Notes: a model not told the origin generated them from the letters alone. 64,000 nucleotides of DNA from Rivularia sp. T60_A2020_040 (GCA_015272215.1 JACYMD010000078.1:105907-169906), one strand, 5' to 3'; positions 1 through 10,965 are shown, counted from the first letter of the stretch. Program-made: numbers and translations.

Positions 1-2584
1 TCGATTCTACTAACTCACTGGTTTCTCGCTGGATGTTTTCTACTACTTGTTCAATTTCTTTGGTTGCAGATGCACTTTTGGCTGCAAGTTCACTAACTTC
101 CTCAGCAACTACCGCAAAACCTTGTCCTTGCTCACCAGCACGTGCGGCTTCAATTCCAGCGTTGATTGCTAATAGGTTGGTTTGCATGGAAATTTGGTGA
201 ATTAATGCTACAACTCTACTAATTTCTTGAGTAGATTCACCCAAACGTTTGACTTTTTTCGCTGTTTCACCAACGGTTTCTCGTAAATTAACAATATTTT
301 GTACAGTTAAATCCATTGCTGCATCGCTTTGTGTCGCAGCAGTTGCAGCAGAATTAGCAACCATAGCAGCTTGATGAGCGTTTTGTGCTACTGTTTTGAT
401 CGAATCTGTCATGTTATCAACTGCATTTAAAGTCCGATTGATTTCCGCTGCTTGGGTTTTAGCTTCCGTTGCTAAAAGAGCGATGGCGCTAGAATTAGAA
501 CCCAAAGATTCATTCACCTGAGAAGCCGATGTTTTGACTTCGGTAACAATTTCCCTTAAACTTTCCACAATTGAGTTGAAAAAGTCAGCAACGGTACCAA
601 TTTCTCCTTCAATGACATCAGCACGTACCGTTAAATCTCCCATTGCTGCACCTTCAACATTATTCAGCAATTCTAGAAGTTGCATTTGCAGTTTTTCTTT
701 TTGCTTTCGTTCAATTTGAGAGGTAGTTTCGGCTGTGTTTCTTCCTTGCTGTATCTGTTGTAAAAGTTCTGCTTGCTCTAAAGCGTAGCCAATTTGAATT
801 CCTACTTGTTTAAACAAGTTTACTTCTATTTCTTGCCAAGAACGCATACCCGCACAATCATGAGCAACCAATAAACCGTGTAATTTGTTGCTGACAAAAA
901 CTGGTGCTAGTAAAAATGCTTTAATATCCAACTCTTGAAGCTGTTCGAGATAAGATTGGTTTAAACGTAAATCCTGAATATTTTCAACTACTTTAATGCT
1001 GCCAAATTCATATTCATCTGGATATTCCTTAACTTGATAGGGGTTGTCAACTTTTATCCCTAAAACAGCATTTAAACTGTAATCAACCGATTCCGCAATA
1101 ATTTCACCTATTGATTCTTCTAATTTATAGAAAACAACTCGATTTACTTGTAAAGTTTCTTGTGTAGTTGTGACGACTGTTTTGAGAATTGTTTCGGCGT
1201 TGAGAGTTTCTCGAATCCGACTGGTAATTTCGTTTAATTGCAGTGCCACTTTTGCTTCTAATTCTTGACGACGGACTTGAGTAATAATACTATCAGCCAT
1301 CGTATTGAAATTAACTGCTAAATCCCCAATTTCATCAGTAGCAAAAACCTCTGCACGAGAAGTGCGATCGCCCGAAGCAAATTTCTTTGCAGTTTCTTGC
1401 AGGTTTTCGATGGGAAGAATCATCCCTCGACGTAAAATTACCGCCCAAAAACCAACCACAAGTAAAGCTATTAAGATAGTTAGAGCTTGTTCTCGTAAAC
1501 TCTGATTTAACAAATTATTCAGGGCTGTTTCGGGAGTTCCTCGCACCAAAACAGCAGGAGATTTTTCTGAGTAAATGGCTTGTTGATTGTCTATTACTTC
1601 AATAATTTGGTTGGGAACAGCCTTGGCTGCAACTGTATAATTTATACCTTCTATATTGATGCGTCCGGTAACAATTTTCCCTTTAGCTTGTGCAGCGGCT
1701 GCTAATAAAGATTTACTTTCGGGAGGTAAAGTTACATTCGGTGTAACTCTATTTGCTTCGGTACTAATTTGAAGAGAGGTTACTAGCTCAAATTCTCCTG
1801 TGGGTTTGTTTAAATAAATCGCGCTGTAACCACCATTCGTTGCTTGCAAAGTTTTTTTAACAATAGAATCTTTGCCGTTGACAATATCCCCAGATACCAA
1901 AGCAGCAATAACTTCTTGGGTTTGAGGATTTATTACAGGTGTGACAGTATAGCGAATTAAAGCATCTTTGTTTTTCAGATTTTCGGGTAAGGATGGAAAT
2001 TCTTTACTCAATTCTGAAGCATTAATAATCGCACTTGCTTTAATTTGTCGGGGGTTTTGTAAAACCTGACTGACTAAATTATTAGGGTTAAAAGTCTCAC
2101 CTACACGGTTAGTATTAGCACTAGCAATAATATTTAAATCCTTACCTACCAAAACCAAAACCGCATATTCAATGTTTCTGGCTTTGATTTCGTTTTGCAA
2201 AATTCGCTCAACAGAAGTTATCAAAGTGTTGTTTAAAGAGCGATTAGCAGCCTTGAATGTAGCTGCTGTAATAATTGCCTCATTATCGGATTGTCCCCGA
2301 AAACCAAAACCCATTTGATCGATTTTGATATTGTAATTAATATCCGATACTGCAACTTCTGACTTGGCTTGTTCGAGCAACTGATTCCGTAAACCTCTCG
2401 TAATAATCAAGGTACCTCCGATACCTATACCCAAGATAGATACCAATTGACAAAAAATTAAGGCAATCAGTTGTTTACGGCTAATTGGTAGGTTATAAAA
2501 CTTTTTTAGCCAAGTATTTTGCTTGTTCGATGCAGTTGTTTTAACAGAAAAAGTTTGTGGCGATACTTTAGAGGTATAATTCAT
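1..2584 (-). CDS. Methyl-accepting chemotaxis receptor (PilJ/PixJ/HmpD type), C-terminus outside window
   Basis: The reading frame opens with ATG at 2584 and is still open at base 1, so about 861 residues are visible and the C-terminal end of the signalling domain is missing. Visible in order: a short cytoplasmic N-terminus, TM1 near residues 35-55, a large extracytoplasmic sensor region, TM2, a HAMP domain, a GAF domain (ending [19 protein letters not shown]), a second HAMP-like linker ([20 protein letters not shown]) and the MCP hairpin tip ([20 protein letters not shown]). It is a close paralogue of the receptor at 7113-9944. Its GAF lacks both bilin-attachment cysteine motifs (the DPCF position reads DNPY, and there is no CH or CY), so it is unlikely to be a photoreceptor. 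It follows the CheA gene on the same strand after 1.1 kb and may be transcribed separately. Role inferred: input to the CheA for type IV pilus motility. Confidence 0.9.
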   Translation of the reverse strand, partial: MNYTSKVSPQTFSVKTTASNKQNTWLKKFYNLPISRKQLIALIFCQLVSILGIGIGGTLIITRGLRNQLLEQAKSEVAVSDINYNIKIDQMGFGFRGQSDNEAIITAATFKAANRSLNNTLITSVERILQNEIKARNIEYAVLVLVGKDLNIIASANTNRVGETFNPNNLVSQVLQNPRQIKASAIINASELSKEFPSLPENLKNKDALIRYTVTPVINPQTQEVIAALVSGDIVNGKDSIVKKTLQATNGGYSAIYLNKPTGEFELVTSLQISTEANRVTPNVTLPPESKSLLAAAAQAKGKIVTGRINIEGINYTVAAKAVPNQIIEVIDNQQAIYSEKSPAVLVRGTPETALNNLLNQSLREQALTILIALLVVGFWAVILRRGMILPIENLQETAKKFASGDRTSRAEVFATDEIGDLAVNFNTMADSIITQVRRQELEAKVALQLNEITSRIRETLNAETILKTVVTTTQETLQVNRVVFYKLEESIGEIIAESVDYSLNAVLGIKVDNPYQVKEYPDEYEFGSIKVVENIQDLRLNQSYLEQLQELDIKAFLLAPVFVSNKLHGLLVAHDCAGMRSWQEIEVNLFKQVGIQIGYALEQAELLQQIQQGRNTAETTSQIERKQKEKLQMQLLELLNNVEGAAMGDLTVRADVIEGEIGTVADFFNSIVESLREIVTEVKTSASQVNESLGSNSSAIALLATEAKTQAAEINRTLNAVDNMTDSIKTVAQNAHQAAMVANSAATAATQSDAAMDLTVQNIVNLRETVGETAKKVKRLGESTQEISRVVALIHQISMQTNLLAINAGIEAARAGEQGQGFAVVAEEVSELAAKSASATKEIEQVVENIQRETSELVES

Positions 2585-3073
2585 TGGTTTGGCTAAGATT
2601 TTGTCAGGTAAATATCGGAAATTATTTAATTATTTTATTGATTAGAACTATTAAATATAAACCTGATTCAGCAGATTTAGTAAGCTAATTTAAAACAAAG
2701 TACAATTAATTTATATTTGGATTTTTGAGTCAGTTTAATTCCGATATTTTGATTTTTTTTTATTTCATCATCAGAATATTTTTTAAATGCCGCACCTAGC
2801 TGATAGGAAATTTCACTTAATCTTCATTATTGTTTGCATCATCAATTTACAATATTTTTGCTAAAAATTATGTATGTCAAATTACTCATGGTTTATGGTT
2901 AAATAATGGCATGATAAATCAATAATTATGAATCAAAAATCAAGCTAATAGCTGTAAGTTTGTTTTTCAGCAGAAAATTACTTATTTTATTTAAGGGAGT
3001 AGAAAAAGAAGAAATTATATCGCTAATCTGTTTAGGGTGTTAAGTTGTCGCGCATTTAATTTGTATTTTTCTA

Positions 3074-3091
3074 GCGGGCTTTTCGGCCCGC
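3074..3091. repeat. Small GC-rich hairpin
   Basis: GCGGGC and GCCCGC are separated by a 6-base loop and followed by ACTAC. The same GC-rich, ACTAC-ended style appears in the perfect palindrome at 63091-63141. It stands out from the AT-rich surroundings. It may be a repeat remnant rather than a terminator, because no T-run follows. Confidence 0.5.
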
Positions 3092-3213
3092 ACTACAAGA
3101 ATTTAATAAGATTTGAATATACTTTCTTAAAGGCTTTTTAGCTTAGGAGTAATTAAGACTTAAGCTGCATCCAGATTTCTATGCAAAATTGTCAAAAAAC
3201 TCTGCATCCACAC

Positions 3214-3343
3214 ATATAGCGGTTTTCCGAAAAGGTGAAATACAAATTTTACCTCACCCCGCCCTCTTAACCCCTCTCCGTATATTAGGAGAGGGGAAGG
3301 GGGTGAGGTTTTAGTGTATTGAACTCAACTGAAATTTGCTATA
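3214..3343. repeat. Dispersed hairpin repeat, copy A
   Basis: About 130 bases, also present at 28428-28547 in the same orientation. The core is an extended palindrome: CCTCACCCC...CCCCTCTCC, a short loop, GGAGAGGGG...GGGTGAGG. It is followed in both copies by a conserved tail (TTTTAGTGTATT then ACTCAACTGAAATTTGCTATAT). The loop is inverted relative to the other copy (see findings). It has no coding capacity and looks like a non-autonomous palindromic repeat. Confidence 0.85.
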
Positions 3344-3405
3344 TATCATTCCGATGCCAACGAATTTGATACAAGTACTCTTGATTTTTAATAAAAGATC
3401 AAATC

Positions 3406-3436
3406 GAAAAAACCCCATATCTCAAAGATATCGGGT
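3406..3436 (-). terminator. Possible intrinsic terminator downstream of the cheA-like gene
   Basis: Read on the minus strand this is CCCGATATC, a short loop, GATATGGGG, then TTTTTT. That is a GC-capped hairpin followed by a U-run, about 275 bases past the CheA stop codon at 3712. The orientation fits the end of the chemotaxis transcript. The intervening repeat element at 3496-3557 would then be part of the 3' untranslated region. Confidence 0.5.
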
Positions 3437-3495
3437 TGATTGATTACTCCTATTCCTCTGCTTTCTTTGTATGAAAGTCACGACAATTATCACAA

Positions 3496-3557
3496 AAGTC
3501 GGGTTTTTGGGATAAATATCTGTACTAACAGACAATAGTTATAAAAACCCGACTTCT
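3496..3557. repeat. Palindromic 62-65-bp element, copy 1 of 3
   Basis: The ends are AAGTCGGGTTTTT and AAAAACCCGACTTCT, with a core containing ATATCTGTA. Two more copies lie at 39455-39519 and 51950-52013. It is short and non-coding with conserved inverted ends and a variable middle, consistent with a miniature inverted-repeat element or a mobile terminator-like repeat. Confidence 0.85.
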
Positions 3558-3711
3558 AAGCTTCTTTATGGGGGTGAACATCGAACTGACATTAAAATTT
3601 TGATAAAATAAAAATAGAAATATAAATAAAAATAAAAATATTTATTTTAAAAGAAAAAATCAAGTTATGAATCGACTAATTAATCAACTCATAACTCAAA
3701 TAATCCCATCA

Positions 3712-6700
3712 TTAACCCTTGCTAACTCCAGCGACAGAAAAAATCATCTCCTCCAAAGTTCGGAGTAATTCTTGTTCGTTGTAAGGTTTAGAGAAATAGG
3801 CTAAGGCACCTAACTGCATAGCTAATTGTCGATGCTTATCGCTACTACGAGAAGTTAACATGGCAACGGGTATATTTTTTAAATCATTATTTGATTTTAC
3901 TCGACCTAAAAAGCCGTAACCATCAACGCGAGGCATTTCAATATCGCAAATTACAGCCTGTACAATTAAACCAGTTTGAAGTTTTTCCAACGCATCTTGA
4001 CCGTCTTTTGCTTGTTCTACTTGATACCCGCCCTTTTCCAAAGTTAATGCTAAGAAACGCCGGACATTGATCGAATCATCTACAATCAAAATTGTACCCT
4101 TGCCCTTAGTTACGTGTTCTACAGCTTGTTCCTCTGTTTGATTTATGAAAGCAGTTTTTAACTTTGTTGATGGTAGTTGATTGTTTTTAGGAGTACGTTC
4201 GTTAGTCGCTATCGAGTAAAGCAATTCCCCAGGATTAACTAAAGCTACTACTCTTCCATCACCGAGAATTGTACAGTTGTTGAAACCCGCTGGTAACGGG
4301 ATATCTCCTTCAACCCGACGAATCGCAACTTCCATTTCTCCCCAACAACGGTCAATTTGTACTGCTACTAATTGATTGCTATTGTTGATAATTAATACAC
4401 TACTAGCATTAATTGCTGGAGGAGTTTCCAAGTCGGGATTATTGTAACGAGGACAATTAAACTGTAAATAATCACCAAGCCCAATCAATGGTAAGCTTTT
4501 TCCTTGCCAATTCAGAACTTGTCCACCACCCACAGGGAATACTTGTTCTTCATCAAGTAAAAATATTTCCTCAACCACATCTGTTGGGAAAGCTAGTAAC
4601 ATTCGACTGCTTTCTACCAAGAGAACTCGCGAAACTGATAAAGTGAACGGCATTGACAGCGTAAATGTAGTTCCAACTCCGGGTACCGTATCAACTTTGA
4701 TATCTCCCCGGATTTGTTTGAGATTGTTACGAACCACATCCATACCGACACCGCGACCGGATAATGCTGTAACTTGGTCAGAGGTGGTAAATCCAGGTTC
4801 AAAAATTAACGATAATATTTCTTCATCGGTAGCTTGATTAATCAAAGATTCATCCAACCCCATGCTGATAGCACGGTTGCGAACTTTATCTAGGGAAATA
4901 CCATTCCCATCATCGCGCATGGTAATTATGGTACGATTGGAACGGTTGATGGCTTTAATTTCAATTACACCTTGTTCTGGCTTCCCATGCTGTATTCTGG
5001 TATTGGGGTCTTCAATACCGTGGTCAAAGGCATTTCTCAGCAGGTGCATCAACGGATCATTTAAAGCTTCTAAAATTCTCCTTTCAATTAAAATACTCGC
5101 ACCTTCTATTTTTAGCTGAGCATTTTTACCGTATTCTACGCACAAATCCCGTAAAGCTCTGGGAAAACGGTCAGTTAAATCCGATAACGGACGCATCCGC
5201 ACTTGAGTCAGCTTACGCTGTAATTGTTTTGAGGTTTTATTTAATTTCCGCGAAACGTTGTCTGTATCGTCAAGACTAATTTGTACGTCAGTTGTCACCT
5301 CCTGCACCATGACGATGGTTTCCATCACTTCTTGGGACAAAAGACTCATCTCGCTGTAACGATCCATTTCCAAAGCATCAAATTCATTATTGATACTATC
5401 GGATTCATAAATCTCGTGAGATTGAATATTCCTATCTTCTCCTGGAAGCATCCCTAGAGATGGAACGGCATATGGTACTGTAGCTTGAGTAGCAATCTTA
5501 TCGTATGAAGTACGCAGACGTTGATTTTCGCGATCGAGAACTTGTACCCTTTGGCTGAGACTGCGAACTAGTTTACGCAATCTTTCCATTTGCAAGTTTA
5601 GTCCGTTACGTTGAATAATCAGTTCGCCGAATAAATCGTTAATTTCTTCAAGTTGCTTACTAGGAACTCGGACTGTATTTTCTAAAGTTTCACTTTTAGC
5701 AGCCGCAACTGTTTCCGGCTTGCGCTCGACAAATGGTTGGCTTGCGTTATTTTCAAATTCTTGAGCGGTTACGGGTGTATGTACCTCGACTTCATCAAAC
5801 TCAGAAGCAGCGCTTTCTTGAGCAAAAGCCGCCTCCAAAGCTTCAAAATCTGCGGTAATTATATCTTCAACCAGCCAATTTTCTGCTGCTGTATCTTCTA
5901 TTTCCTCTACTTCTACCAATTGTGTCAGATGCTCTACTTCGATATCAGTTACGATTTCAGTTTCCTCTATACCACCCAATTCTAAGTGTGTAGGTAAACT
6001 TTCAATTTGCGAAGTTAATACCAAAGCTTGGCAACGTCTCCATCCAGCAAGGGCTGCACGGGCTATTTCTTCGACTTGTTCCTGGGGGACAATTTCCAAT
6101 AACGAGGTAACTGACTCGCAAAAGCTGCTGAAAGCCTGCAATTGCAGCATTTCACCCAAACCAGCCAACTCCGCTGCCATAATCGCAACTTCTTCTTTCA
6201 GACAAGGTTGCTCGCTATCGGCTAATACTGACTCCAGACGCTGCAAACACCCTTCTACTTCCGTTTCAAATAGCAAGGGTATAATATCTTGCCCGTCTTC
6301 AGGTGATAACATTGAAGAAGCATCTTCTGGGCTAGGATCTCCCAAACGCTGATGCAGTTCTTCAAAAACTGGGTAGCAAAAACTTGCTAACCACTGCTCG
6401 TCTAATTCATGACCTTCTGAATGCAATTCTACTATTTGCCGCAGCCAATCGACTCCAGACAAAAGTAGACTTTGTAATTGAGTATCTACATCTAAAGAGC
6501 TTTTCCTCGTTTTGAGAACTTTGAACGAATCTTCCAGACGGTGAGCCAAATCGCTCAGAGAGCGAAATCCCATCATCGCCGCTCCTCCTTTAATCGAATG
6601 AGCGGCTCGAAGCGCGGCGTTAATCTTTTCCAAATCGATGCTCTCGCTGGTGTCGATTTCTAGCAATACCCCTTCAATCGTGTTGAGGTAGTCGCTAGCT

Positions 6701-6747
6701 TCTTCCAGGAATTGCATCTGGATTTCAAATTCTTTGTCCTGTGACAT
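3712..6747 (-). CDS. Hybrid chemotaxis histidine kinase CheA with C-terminal receiver (PilL/PixL/HmpE type)
   Basis: A 1011-residue kinase. Domains in order: HPt at 1-120 with the phospho-accepting His50 (RAAHSIKGGA); a second HPt-like helical segment without a histidine around 150-240; an acidic linker (250-330); a long helical dimerisation segment (365-510); HATPase with N-box N572 (LRNAFDHGIED), DDGNG at 612-616 and GRGVGMD at 664-670; a CheW-like domain (700-850); and a receiver domain from about 885 with Asp935 (ICDIEMP). The HPt-kinase-CheW-REC architecture is that of cyanobacterial PixL/PilL/HmpE, which control type IV pili rather than flagella. It follows the receptor gene with a 365-base gap and belongs to the same minus-strand cluster as CheW, CheY and the PatA-like regulator. 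Whether it serves phototaxis or hormogonium motility cannot be told from sequence. Confidence 0.95.
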   Translation of the reverse strand: MSQDKEFEIQMQFLEEASDYLNTIEGVLLEIDTSESIDLEKINAALRAAHSIKGGAAMMGFRSLSDLAHRLEDSFKVLKTRKSSLDVDTQLQSLLLSGVDWLRQIVELHSEGHELDEQWLASFCYPVFEELHQRLGDPSPEDASSMLSPEDGQDIIPLLFETEVEGCLQRLESVLADSEQPCLKEEVAIMAAELAGLGEMLQLQAFSSFCESVTSLLEIVPQEQVEEIARAALAGWRRCQALVLTSQIESLPTHLELGGIEETEIVTDIEVEHLTQLVEVEEIEDTAAENWLVEDIITADFEALEAAFAQESAASEFDEVEVHTPVTAQEFENNASQPFVERKPETVAAAKSETLENTVRVPSKQLEEINDLFGELIIQRNGLNLQMERLRKLVRSLSQRVQVLDRENQRLRTSYDKIATQATVPYAVPSLGMLPGEDRNIQSHEIYESDSINNEFDALEMDRYSEMSLLSQEVMETIVMVQEVTTDVQISLDDTDNVSRKLNKTSKQLQRKLTQVRMRPLSDLTDRFPRALRDLCVEYGKNAQLKIEGASILIERRILEALNDPLMHLLRNAFDHGIEDPNTRIQHGKPEQGVIEIKAINRSNRTIITMRDDGNGISLDKVRNRAISMGLDESLINQATDEEILSLIFEPGFTTSDQVTALSGRGVGMDVVRNNLKQIRGDIKVDTVPGVGTTFTLSMPFTLSVSRVLLVESSRMLLAFPTDVVEEIFLLDEEQVFPVGGGQVLNWQGKSLPLIGLGDYLQFNCPRYNNPDLETPPAINASSVLIINNSNQLVAVQIDRCWGEMEVAIRRVEGDIPLPAGFNNCTILGDGRVVALVNPGELLYSIATNERTPKNNQLPSTKLKTAFINQTEEQAVEHVTKGKGTILIVDDSINVRRFLALTLEKGGYQVEQAKDGQDALEKLQTGLIVQAVICDIEMPRVDGYGFLGRVKSNNDLKNIPVAMLTSRSSDKHRQLAMQLGALAYFSKPYNEQELLRTLEEMIFSVAGVSKG

Positions 6748-7112
6748 ATTATTTGTCCCTAGCCATTAGTCATCAGTTATTAGTATTTTGGATTTGCGAT
6801 GCAAGGATTTTGGATTGTCCCCATGAATAAATATGCCTTTGCACGCTGCTTACGCTTTGCGCTTACGGGAAGTTACCAATCTACGATGCAAGGATTTTGG
6901 ATTGCTGATTTGATGATTTAGGAATTTTCAAATATCCAGATAACTCAAGTTAGAAGTATATTCTTGAAAATCTCTTCATCTGTCTTGGAAAGTTTTGGGG
7001 TTCGAGAATCTACACCCCAAACTTTCCGCAAAATCTAAAATCTAAAATCTATTTAGTCATCAGTTCTTAGTTATTTATAACTACAAACTCAATTACTAGT
7101 AACCAATTACTC
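6748..7112. other. Intergenic spacer with short repeats between receptor and kinase genes
   Basis: It holds a duplicated phrase (GATGCAAGGATTTTGGATT) near 6795-6820 and 6888-6915, a small GC-rich palindromic insert near 6845-6875, and a run of the STRR heptamer AAAATCT at about 7028-7051. No coding potential is seen. The repeats probably expanded inside an operon without breaking either gene. Confidence 0.6.
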
Positions 7113-9944
7113 TTAACTGACCTTGAATGTACCGACACTTTCTTGTAATTGTTGGGAAATTGCAACAGTTTGTTGCAGCGATTCGGAAACCTGACGGGAA
7201 GAAGTACTAGTCTGCTGCGAAACAGCAGCAATCTCTTTCATTAAAGCGCTTACTTGCTCGGATGTTTCTACACCACGATTGGTAGTTGTAGAAATTGACT
7301 GTACTAAGTCGTCTATTTGGCGCGAAACCTCTAGAATCTGACTTAATGACAGCTTAGCATCTTCCACAATTTGCGTCCCTTGTACCACCTGGGATACTCC
7401 TACTTCCATTGCTTGTACAACATCAGTAGTTTCACGCTGGATATTTTCCACGATTTGTTCTATCTCATTAGTGGCTGCGGCACTCCTGGCTGCTAGTTCG
7501 CCGACTTCTTCGGCTACTACTGCAAATCCTTGACCTTCTTCGCCTGCACGTGCTGCTTCAATTCCGGCATTAATTGCCAGCAGATTGGTCTGCATGGAAA
7601 TCTGGTTAATCAATGCTACCACACGAGAAATTTGTTGCGTAGATTCACCTAAACGCTTGACTTTTTTGGCGGTTTCCCCTACTGTCTCACGCAAACTAAA
7701 AATGTTTTGTACTGTCAATTCCATTGCTTTTCCGGAATTCACAGCGGTGCTTCTGGCGGTATTCGCAATCACAGATGCTTCCCTGGCATTTGCTGCTACT
7801 GCTTGTATTGATTGCGTCATCTCGTCAACGGCATCTAAGGTATTTGTGATTTCCACAGCTTGAGAAAGCGCTTGTTCTGCAAGCAGGTTAATCGCACCGG
7901 AGTTGTCTCCAATAGCTTGATTCACCTTGGTTGCCGAACTTTTAACTTGGGTAACGATGTCCCGTAAGCTTTCCACAATCGAGTTAAAAAAGTCGGCAAC
8001 TGTACCGATATCACCGGCGGTAACATCAGCCCGTACCGTCAAGTCACCCATGGCTGCACCTTCGACTTCACTGAGCAATTCGAGCAACTGCATTTGCAGT
8101 TCTTCTTTTTGATGTCTTTCGTCGTCGGAATCAGTTTGAGCTAATTGTCGGGCTTGCTCAACCTCTGCCAACAGCTTGGCTTGTTCTAAAGCAAAACCGA
8201 TTTGAGTCGCCAATTGTTTGAACAAATCAACTTCTTGCTGCTGCCAATCTCGCGGAGTTTCACAATTATGAGCAATCAATAAACCCATTAATTGATCTTG
8301 AATTAAAATTGGTGCAACCAAATTAGCCTTAACTGCAAACTGATCCAACATTTTTATGTAGCAACTCGCTTGCTTCAAGCCCTTTTCTTCGTGAATGTTG
8401 GCGATCGCCCTAACTCGACCGTTTTTATACATTTCCACTTGACGTTCGCGGAAACAAGGATCTTCAATATAAACCCCCATCATTTTGGGAAAACCAGCGC
8501 TTACGGATTCGGAAACTACGGCTCCATTCCAAGTTTCGGGATTAAACTCGTAAATTACAACCCGATCTGTTTTCAAAGCTTGACGAATTTCTCGAACCGC
8601 TGTTTTATGAATATCCTCTGCTTTGAGACTTCTACGGATACGCAGGGTAATATCTGCTTTTAGCTTTTCTCTTTGTGCTTCTACTTCTTGTTCTTTTACT
8701 AGCAGTTGCAATTGGGATGCCATTTGATTAATATTGGCATTTAACAGCCCAATTTCATCTTCTGCTCCCACATCCAAACGGGTATTAAATTGACCTTTAC
8801 CTAATTTTGCCACTGCTGCTGTAGCATTCAAAATCGGCTGAGTAGCGCGTTTTGCTAACCAAGCCGCAAGCAAGGCTACGGAAACAGCCGTTAACCCTGT
8901 CCCCAAGGCGATAGTGAGCAGCAAATTTCTTTGTGGTGCAAAGGCACTAGAAGCATCCGTTGCTAAAACTACATCCCAATTCAAAGGCTGTAAACCTTGT
9001 ACCTGAGTCTGTTCTGAGGAAGGTACATAACTTACCAATTCAGCTTCTGAATGGTTTTGATGTTTGATAACATCCGTAAAAGCTTTTTCGGAATCAGCTT
9101 TTTGAGGTATTTTTGAATATTCTTCTGTCAAATTCTTGCCAATATAACCTTCTTCCTGACTGAGAAAAATTTTATTTTCAGCATCAGCAATATGATATTC
9201 TTGCCCCTCACTGGCATAATTCTTAACTACGTTTTCTAAAGATTTAACCGGCATCCGCGCTATCACTACAGATGTAGTCGCTCCAGTTTGAGCATTTTTA
9301 ATTGGAGCAGCACTATAAATATTAAAGCTATTACTAGACTTAGAAAACACTGGCTGACTGATTACAGCATTGCCGGTATTTTTAGCATTCTGAAAATAAT
9401 TTAAATTCCCTTGATTACTAAAATTACTACCTTCTGACTCAACAATTGCATCCCCATTCAAATTCAAAATGCCAATAGCATCATATACTTGATAAGTATT
9501 AACATAGTTATCCAGCACCGCTCTTTGCTGGCTAGAAGCTGTCGCAGGAGTTCTTATAGTCGGCAGATTCGCTAATATCTGAATATCTCCATACCGTTCA
9601 AACATGAAACGGTTGATTTTATCCGCAAAACCTTTGGCTTCTGCTTGCTGCGAATTAGAAATCTTGTTGCTTATAGCCTGACTAGCAACTATGTAAGCAC
9701 CCGTACCAATAATCAATACAGGAAATGTGGCTATGGCGATCGCCAAAATTGTCGTTTTGGTACTCAAGCTCAGCCGTTTAAATCGAGTGATTAAACTATT
9801 GGACTCAGCACGATGATCTACAGTTGCTAATTTATCTGGAGTTGAAGATAATTCAACTGCGCGATCGCTCTTGTCGGAAGATGAAATAAGTGATGTCTTA
9901 TTTTGAGCATCACGACTCTTAGCCGCATCTGTTTTATTAAGCAT
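7113..9944 (-). CDS. Methyl-accepting receptor with DXCF-type GAF domain (PixJ/HmpD-like)
   Basis: A 943-residue membrane receptor. Order: cytoplasmic N-terminus, TM1 about 63-90, Cache-like extracytoplasmic sensor (about 90-335), TM2 about 340-362, HAMP (363-415), GAF (about 440-600), second HAMP-like segment (617-670), and an MCP domain with its tip at about 784-815 ([20 protein letters not shown]). The GAF contains D495-P-C497-F498 and C528-Y529 in an otherwise cyanobacteriochrome-like context ([24 protein letters not shown]). These are the positions of the second and canonical chromophore-binding cysteines of DXCF cyanobacteriochromes such as PixJ, which suggests a light input. The canonical Cys is followed by Tyr rather than the usual His, so bilin binding is plausible but unproven. 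It lies between cheW and cheA in the cluster and shares its MCP module closely with the receptor at 1-2584. Confidence 0.93.
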   Translation of the reverse strand: MLNKTDAAKSRDAQNKTSLISSSDKSDRAVELSSTPDKLATVDHRAESNSLITRFKRLSLSTKTTILAIAIATFPVLIIGTGAYIVASQAISNKISNSQQAEAKGFADKINRFMFERYGDIQILANLPTIRTPATASSQQRAVLDNYVNTYQVYDAIGILNLNGDAIVESEGSNFSNQGNLNYFQNAKNTGNAVISQPVFSKSSNSFNIYSAAPIKNAQTGATTSVVIARMPVKSLENVVKNYASEGQEYHIADAENKIFLSQEEGYIGKNLTEEYSKIPQKADSEKAFTDVIKHQNHSEAELVSYVPSSEQTQVQGLQPLNWDVVLATDASSAFAPQRNLLLTIALGTGLTAVSVALLAAWLAKRATQPILNATAAVAKLGKGQFNTRLDVGAEDEIGLLNANINQMASQLQLLVKEQEVEAQREKLKADITLRIRRSLKAEDIHKTAVREIRQALKTDRVVIYEFNPETWNGAVVSESVSAGFPKMMGVYIEDPCFRERQVEMYKNGRVRAIANIHEEKGLKQASCYIKMLDQFAVKANLVAPILIQDQLMGLLIAHNCETPRDWQQQEVDLFKQLATQIGFALEQAKLLAEVEQARQLAQTDSDDERHQKEELQMQLLELLSEVEGAAMGDLTVRADVTAGDIGTVADFFNSIVESLRDIVTQVKSSATKVNQAIGDNSGAINLLAEQALSQAVEITNTLDAVDEMTQSIQAVAANAREASVIANTARSTAVNSGKAMELTVQNIFSLRETVGETAKKVKRLGESTQQISRVVALINQISMQTNLLAINAGIEAARAGEEGQGFAVVAEEVGELAARSAAATNEIEQIVENIQRETTDVVQAMEVGVSQVVQGTQIVEDAKLSLSQILEVSRQIDDLVQSISTTTNRGVETSEQVSALMKEIAAVSQQTSTSSRQVSESLQQTVAISQQLQESVGTFKVS

Positions 9945-10006
9945 AAATTAATTGCCCCGGAGTGGTAAAATATTACACTAAACGTCGATAAATTTTGTAG
10001 TACACC

Positions 10007-10510
10007 CTACTCACTGCGGAGATTAGAAGAATGCACAATCGCTTGTGCATCTAATACCAGTAATATTTCTTTTTGTTGCACAACGCATCCGCGTAAATAG
10101 GGAACTAAACTAGATGCAACCTGACCTACAGGTGAACGAATTTCATCGTTGTTAAACCTGAGAGTACCGATAATTTCATCCACTACCAAACCTAAAATCA
10201 TCGATTGAGTCCGAACAATAATTACACTATATTGTCGGGGACGATTCTGGGGGGATTGTAGATTAAGTATCTTGGGTAAGTCAACTACCCAAATGATCCG
10301 ACTTCGCCAATTCATTAATCCCAAAATACCGAAAGGCATATTCGGCATCGCTGTAACAGATTCTACAGACACAACCATTGCTTCTTGTGTCTGGTTCATC
10401 GACAAAATAGCAGGAGTTTGTGGATTAATAAAAAACTTCAGATAACCATCTCCCAAATTTTTTGGGTCTTGGTTTTGCCCGTTAGCTAATATAATGCTGG
10501 AATTATTCAT
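10007..10510 (-). CDS. CheW-like coupling protein (PilI/PixI/HmpC type)
   Basis: A CheW-fold adaptor linking the membrane receptor to the CheA kinase, about 167 residues. The stretch MPNMPFGILGLMNWRSRIIWVVDLP and the later LGLVVDEIIGTLRF match the conserved CheW strands and the V-D-E segment. I start it at the ATG at 10510, which leaves a 4-base gap after the cheY stop. The longer frame from 10555 would overlap cheY by 41 bases and adds 15 non-conserved residues. The tight spacing with both neighbours indicates one transcript. Confidence 0.9.
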   Translation of the reverse strand: MNNSSIILANGQNQDPKNLGDGYLKFFINPQTPAILSMNQTQEAMVVSVESVTAMPNMPFGILGLMNWRSRIIWVVDLPKILNLQSPQNRPRQYSVIIVRTQSMILGLVVDEIIGTLRFNNDEIRSPVGQVASSLVPYLRGCVVQQKEILLVLDAQAIVHSSNLRSE

Positions 10511-10514
10511 TGGC

Positions 10515-10892
10515 TCAAATTGCGATGGATTTAATCGCACGTAAAAGTTCTTCACGAGTATAAGGCTTTGTCAGATAAGCATCAGCCCCTTGTCTCATTG
10601 CCCACAAACGGTCAATTTCCTGATTTTTTGAACTACAAATCACGATGGGAACTTTTTGTGTCGCGGGATTCTTTTTCAATGAGCGACAAAGCTCAAAACC
10701 ACTCATTCCCGGCATTACTACATCAGTAATAATTGCATCTGGTTTTTCTAATTCTAATTTTTCTAATGCTTCCTTACCACCTGTAGCTTTTATTACTTTG
10801 TATCCACTCTCATTTAAAAAATGACTGATTAATTCTAATTCACTAGGTGAATCTTCTACTACTAAAATCGTTCCGAGCAAAGTAAGACTCAT
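10515..10892 (-). CDS. CheY-like single-domain response regulator (PilH/PixH/HmpB type)
   Basis: A 125-residue stand-alone receiver: acidic pair at the N-terminus (VVEDSPSE), phospho-acceptor Asp in IITDVVMPGMSG, conserved Ser in IVICSSKNQ and Lys in YLTKPYTREEL. It has no output domain, so it acts by phosphorylation-dependent protein contact, by family knowledge on type IV pilus motors or as a phosphate sink. It sits between the PatA-like regulator and cheW. Confidence 0.93.
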   Translation of the reverse strand: MSLTLLGTILVVEDSPSELELISHFLNESGYKVIKATGGKEALEKLELEKPDAIITDVVMPGMSGFELCRSLKKNPATQKVPIVICSSKNQEIDRLWAMRQGADAYLTKPYTREELLRAIKSIAI

Positions 10893-10965
10893 TTTTATTT
10901 ATCCTCAAAAATTGATCGGTATCTATTAAATCAGGTTACTATTATTTACGGTAAATGTTGATCGA

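Larger units (their letters stand above)
2585..3711. other. 1.1-kb AT-rich intergenic region with several palindromic elements
   Basis: No convincing gene is seen on either strand. The region holds a small GC-rich hairpin near 3074, a dispersed hairpin repeat at 3214-3343, a terminator-like hairpin near 3406 and a palindromic element at 3496-3557, each listed separately. It also contains the promoter region of the receptor that starts at 2584. I could not pick a credible -35/-10 pair by eye. Confidence 0.6.

Noticed and set aside
7585..8663. Plus-strand ORFs opposite the receptor gene
   Set aside because: They are shadows of the strongly supported minus-strand MCP gene and show no domain.
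10511..10555. Longer CheW start overlapping cheY
   Set aside because: The extra 15 residues are not CheW-like, and the ATG at 10510 gives normal 4-base spacing.
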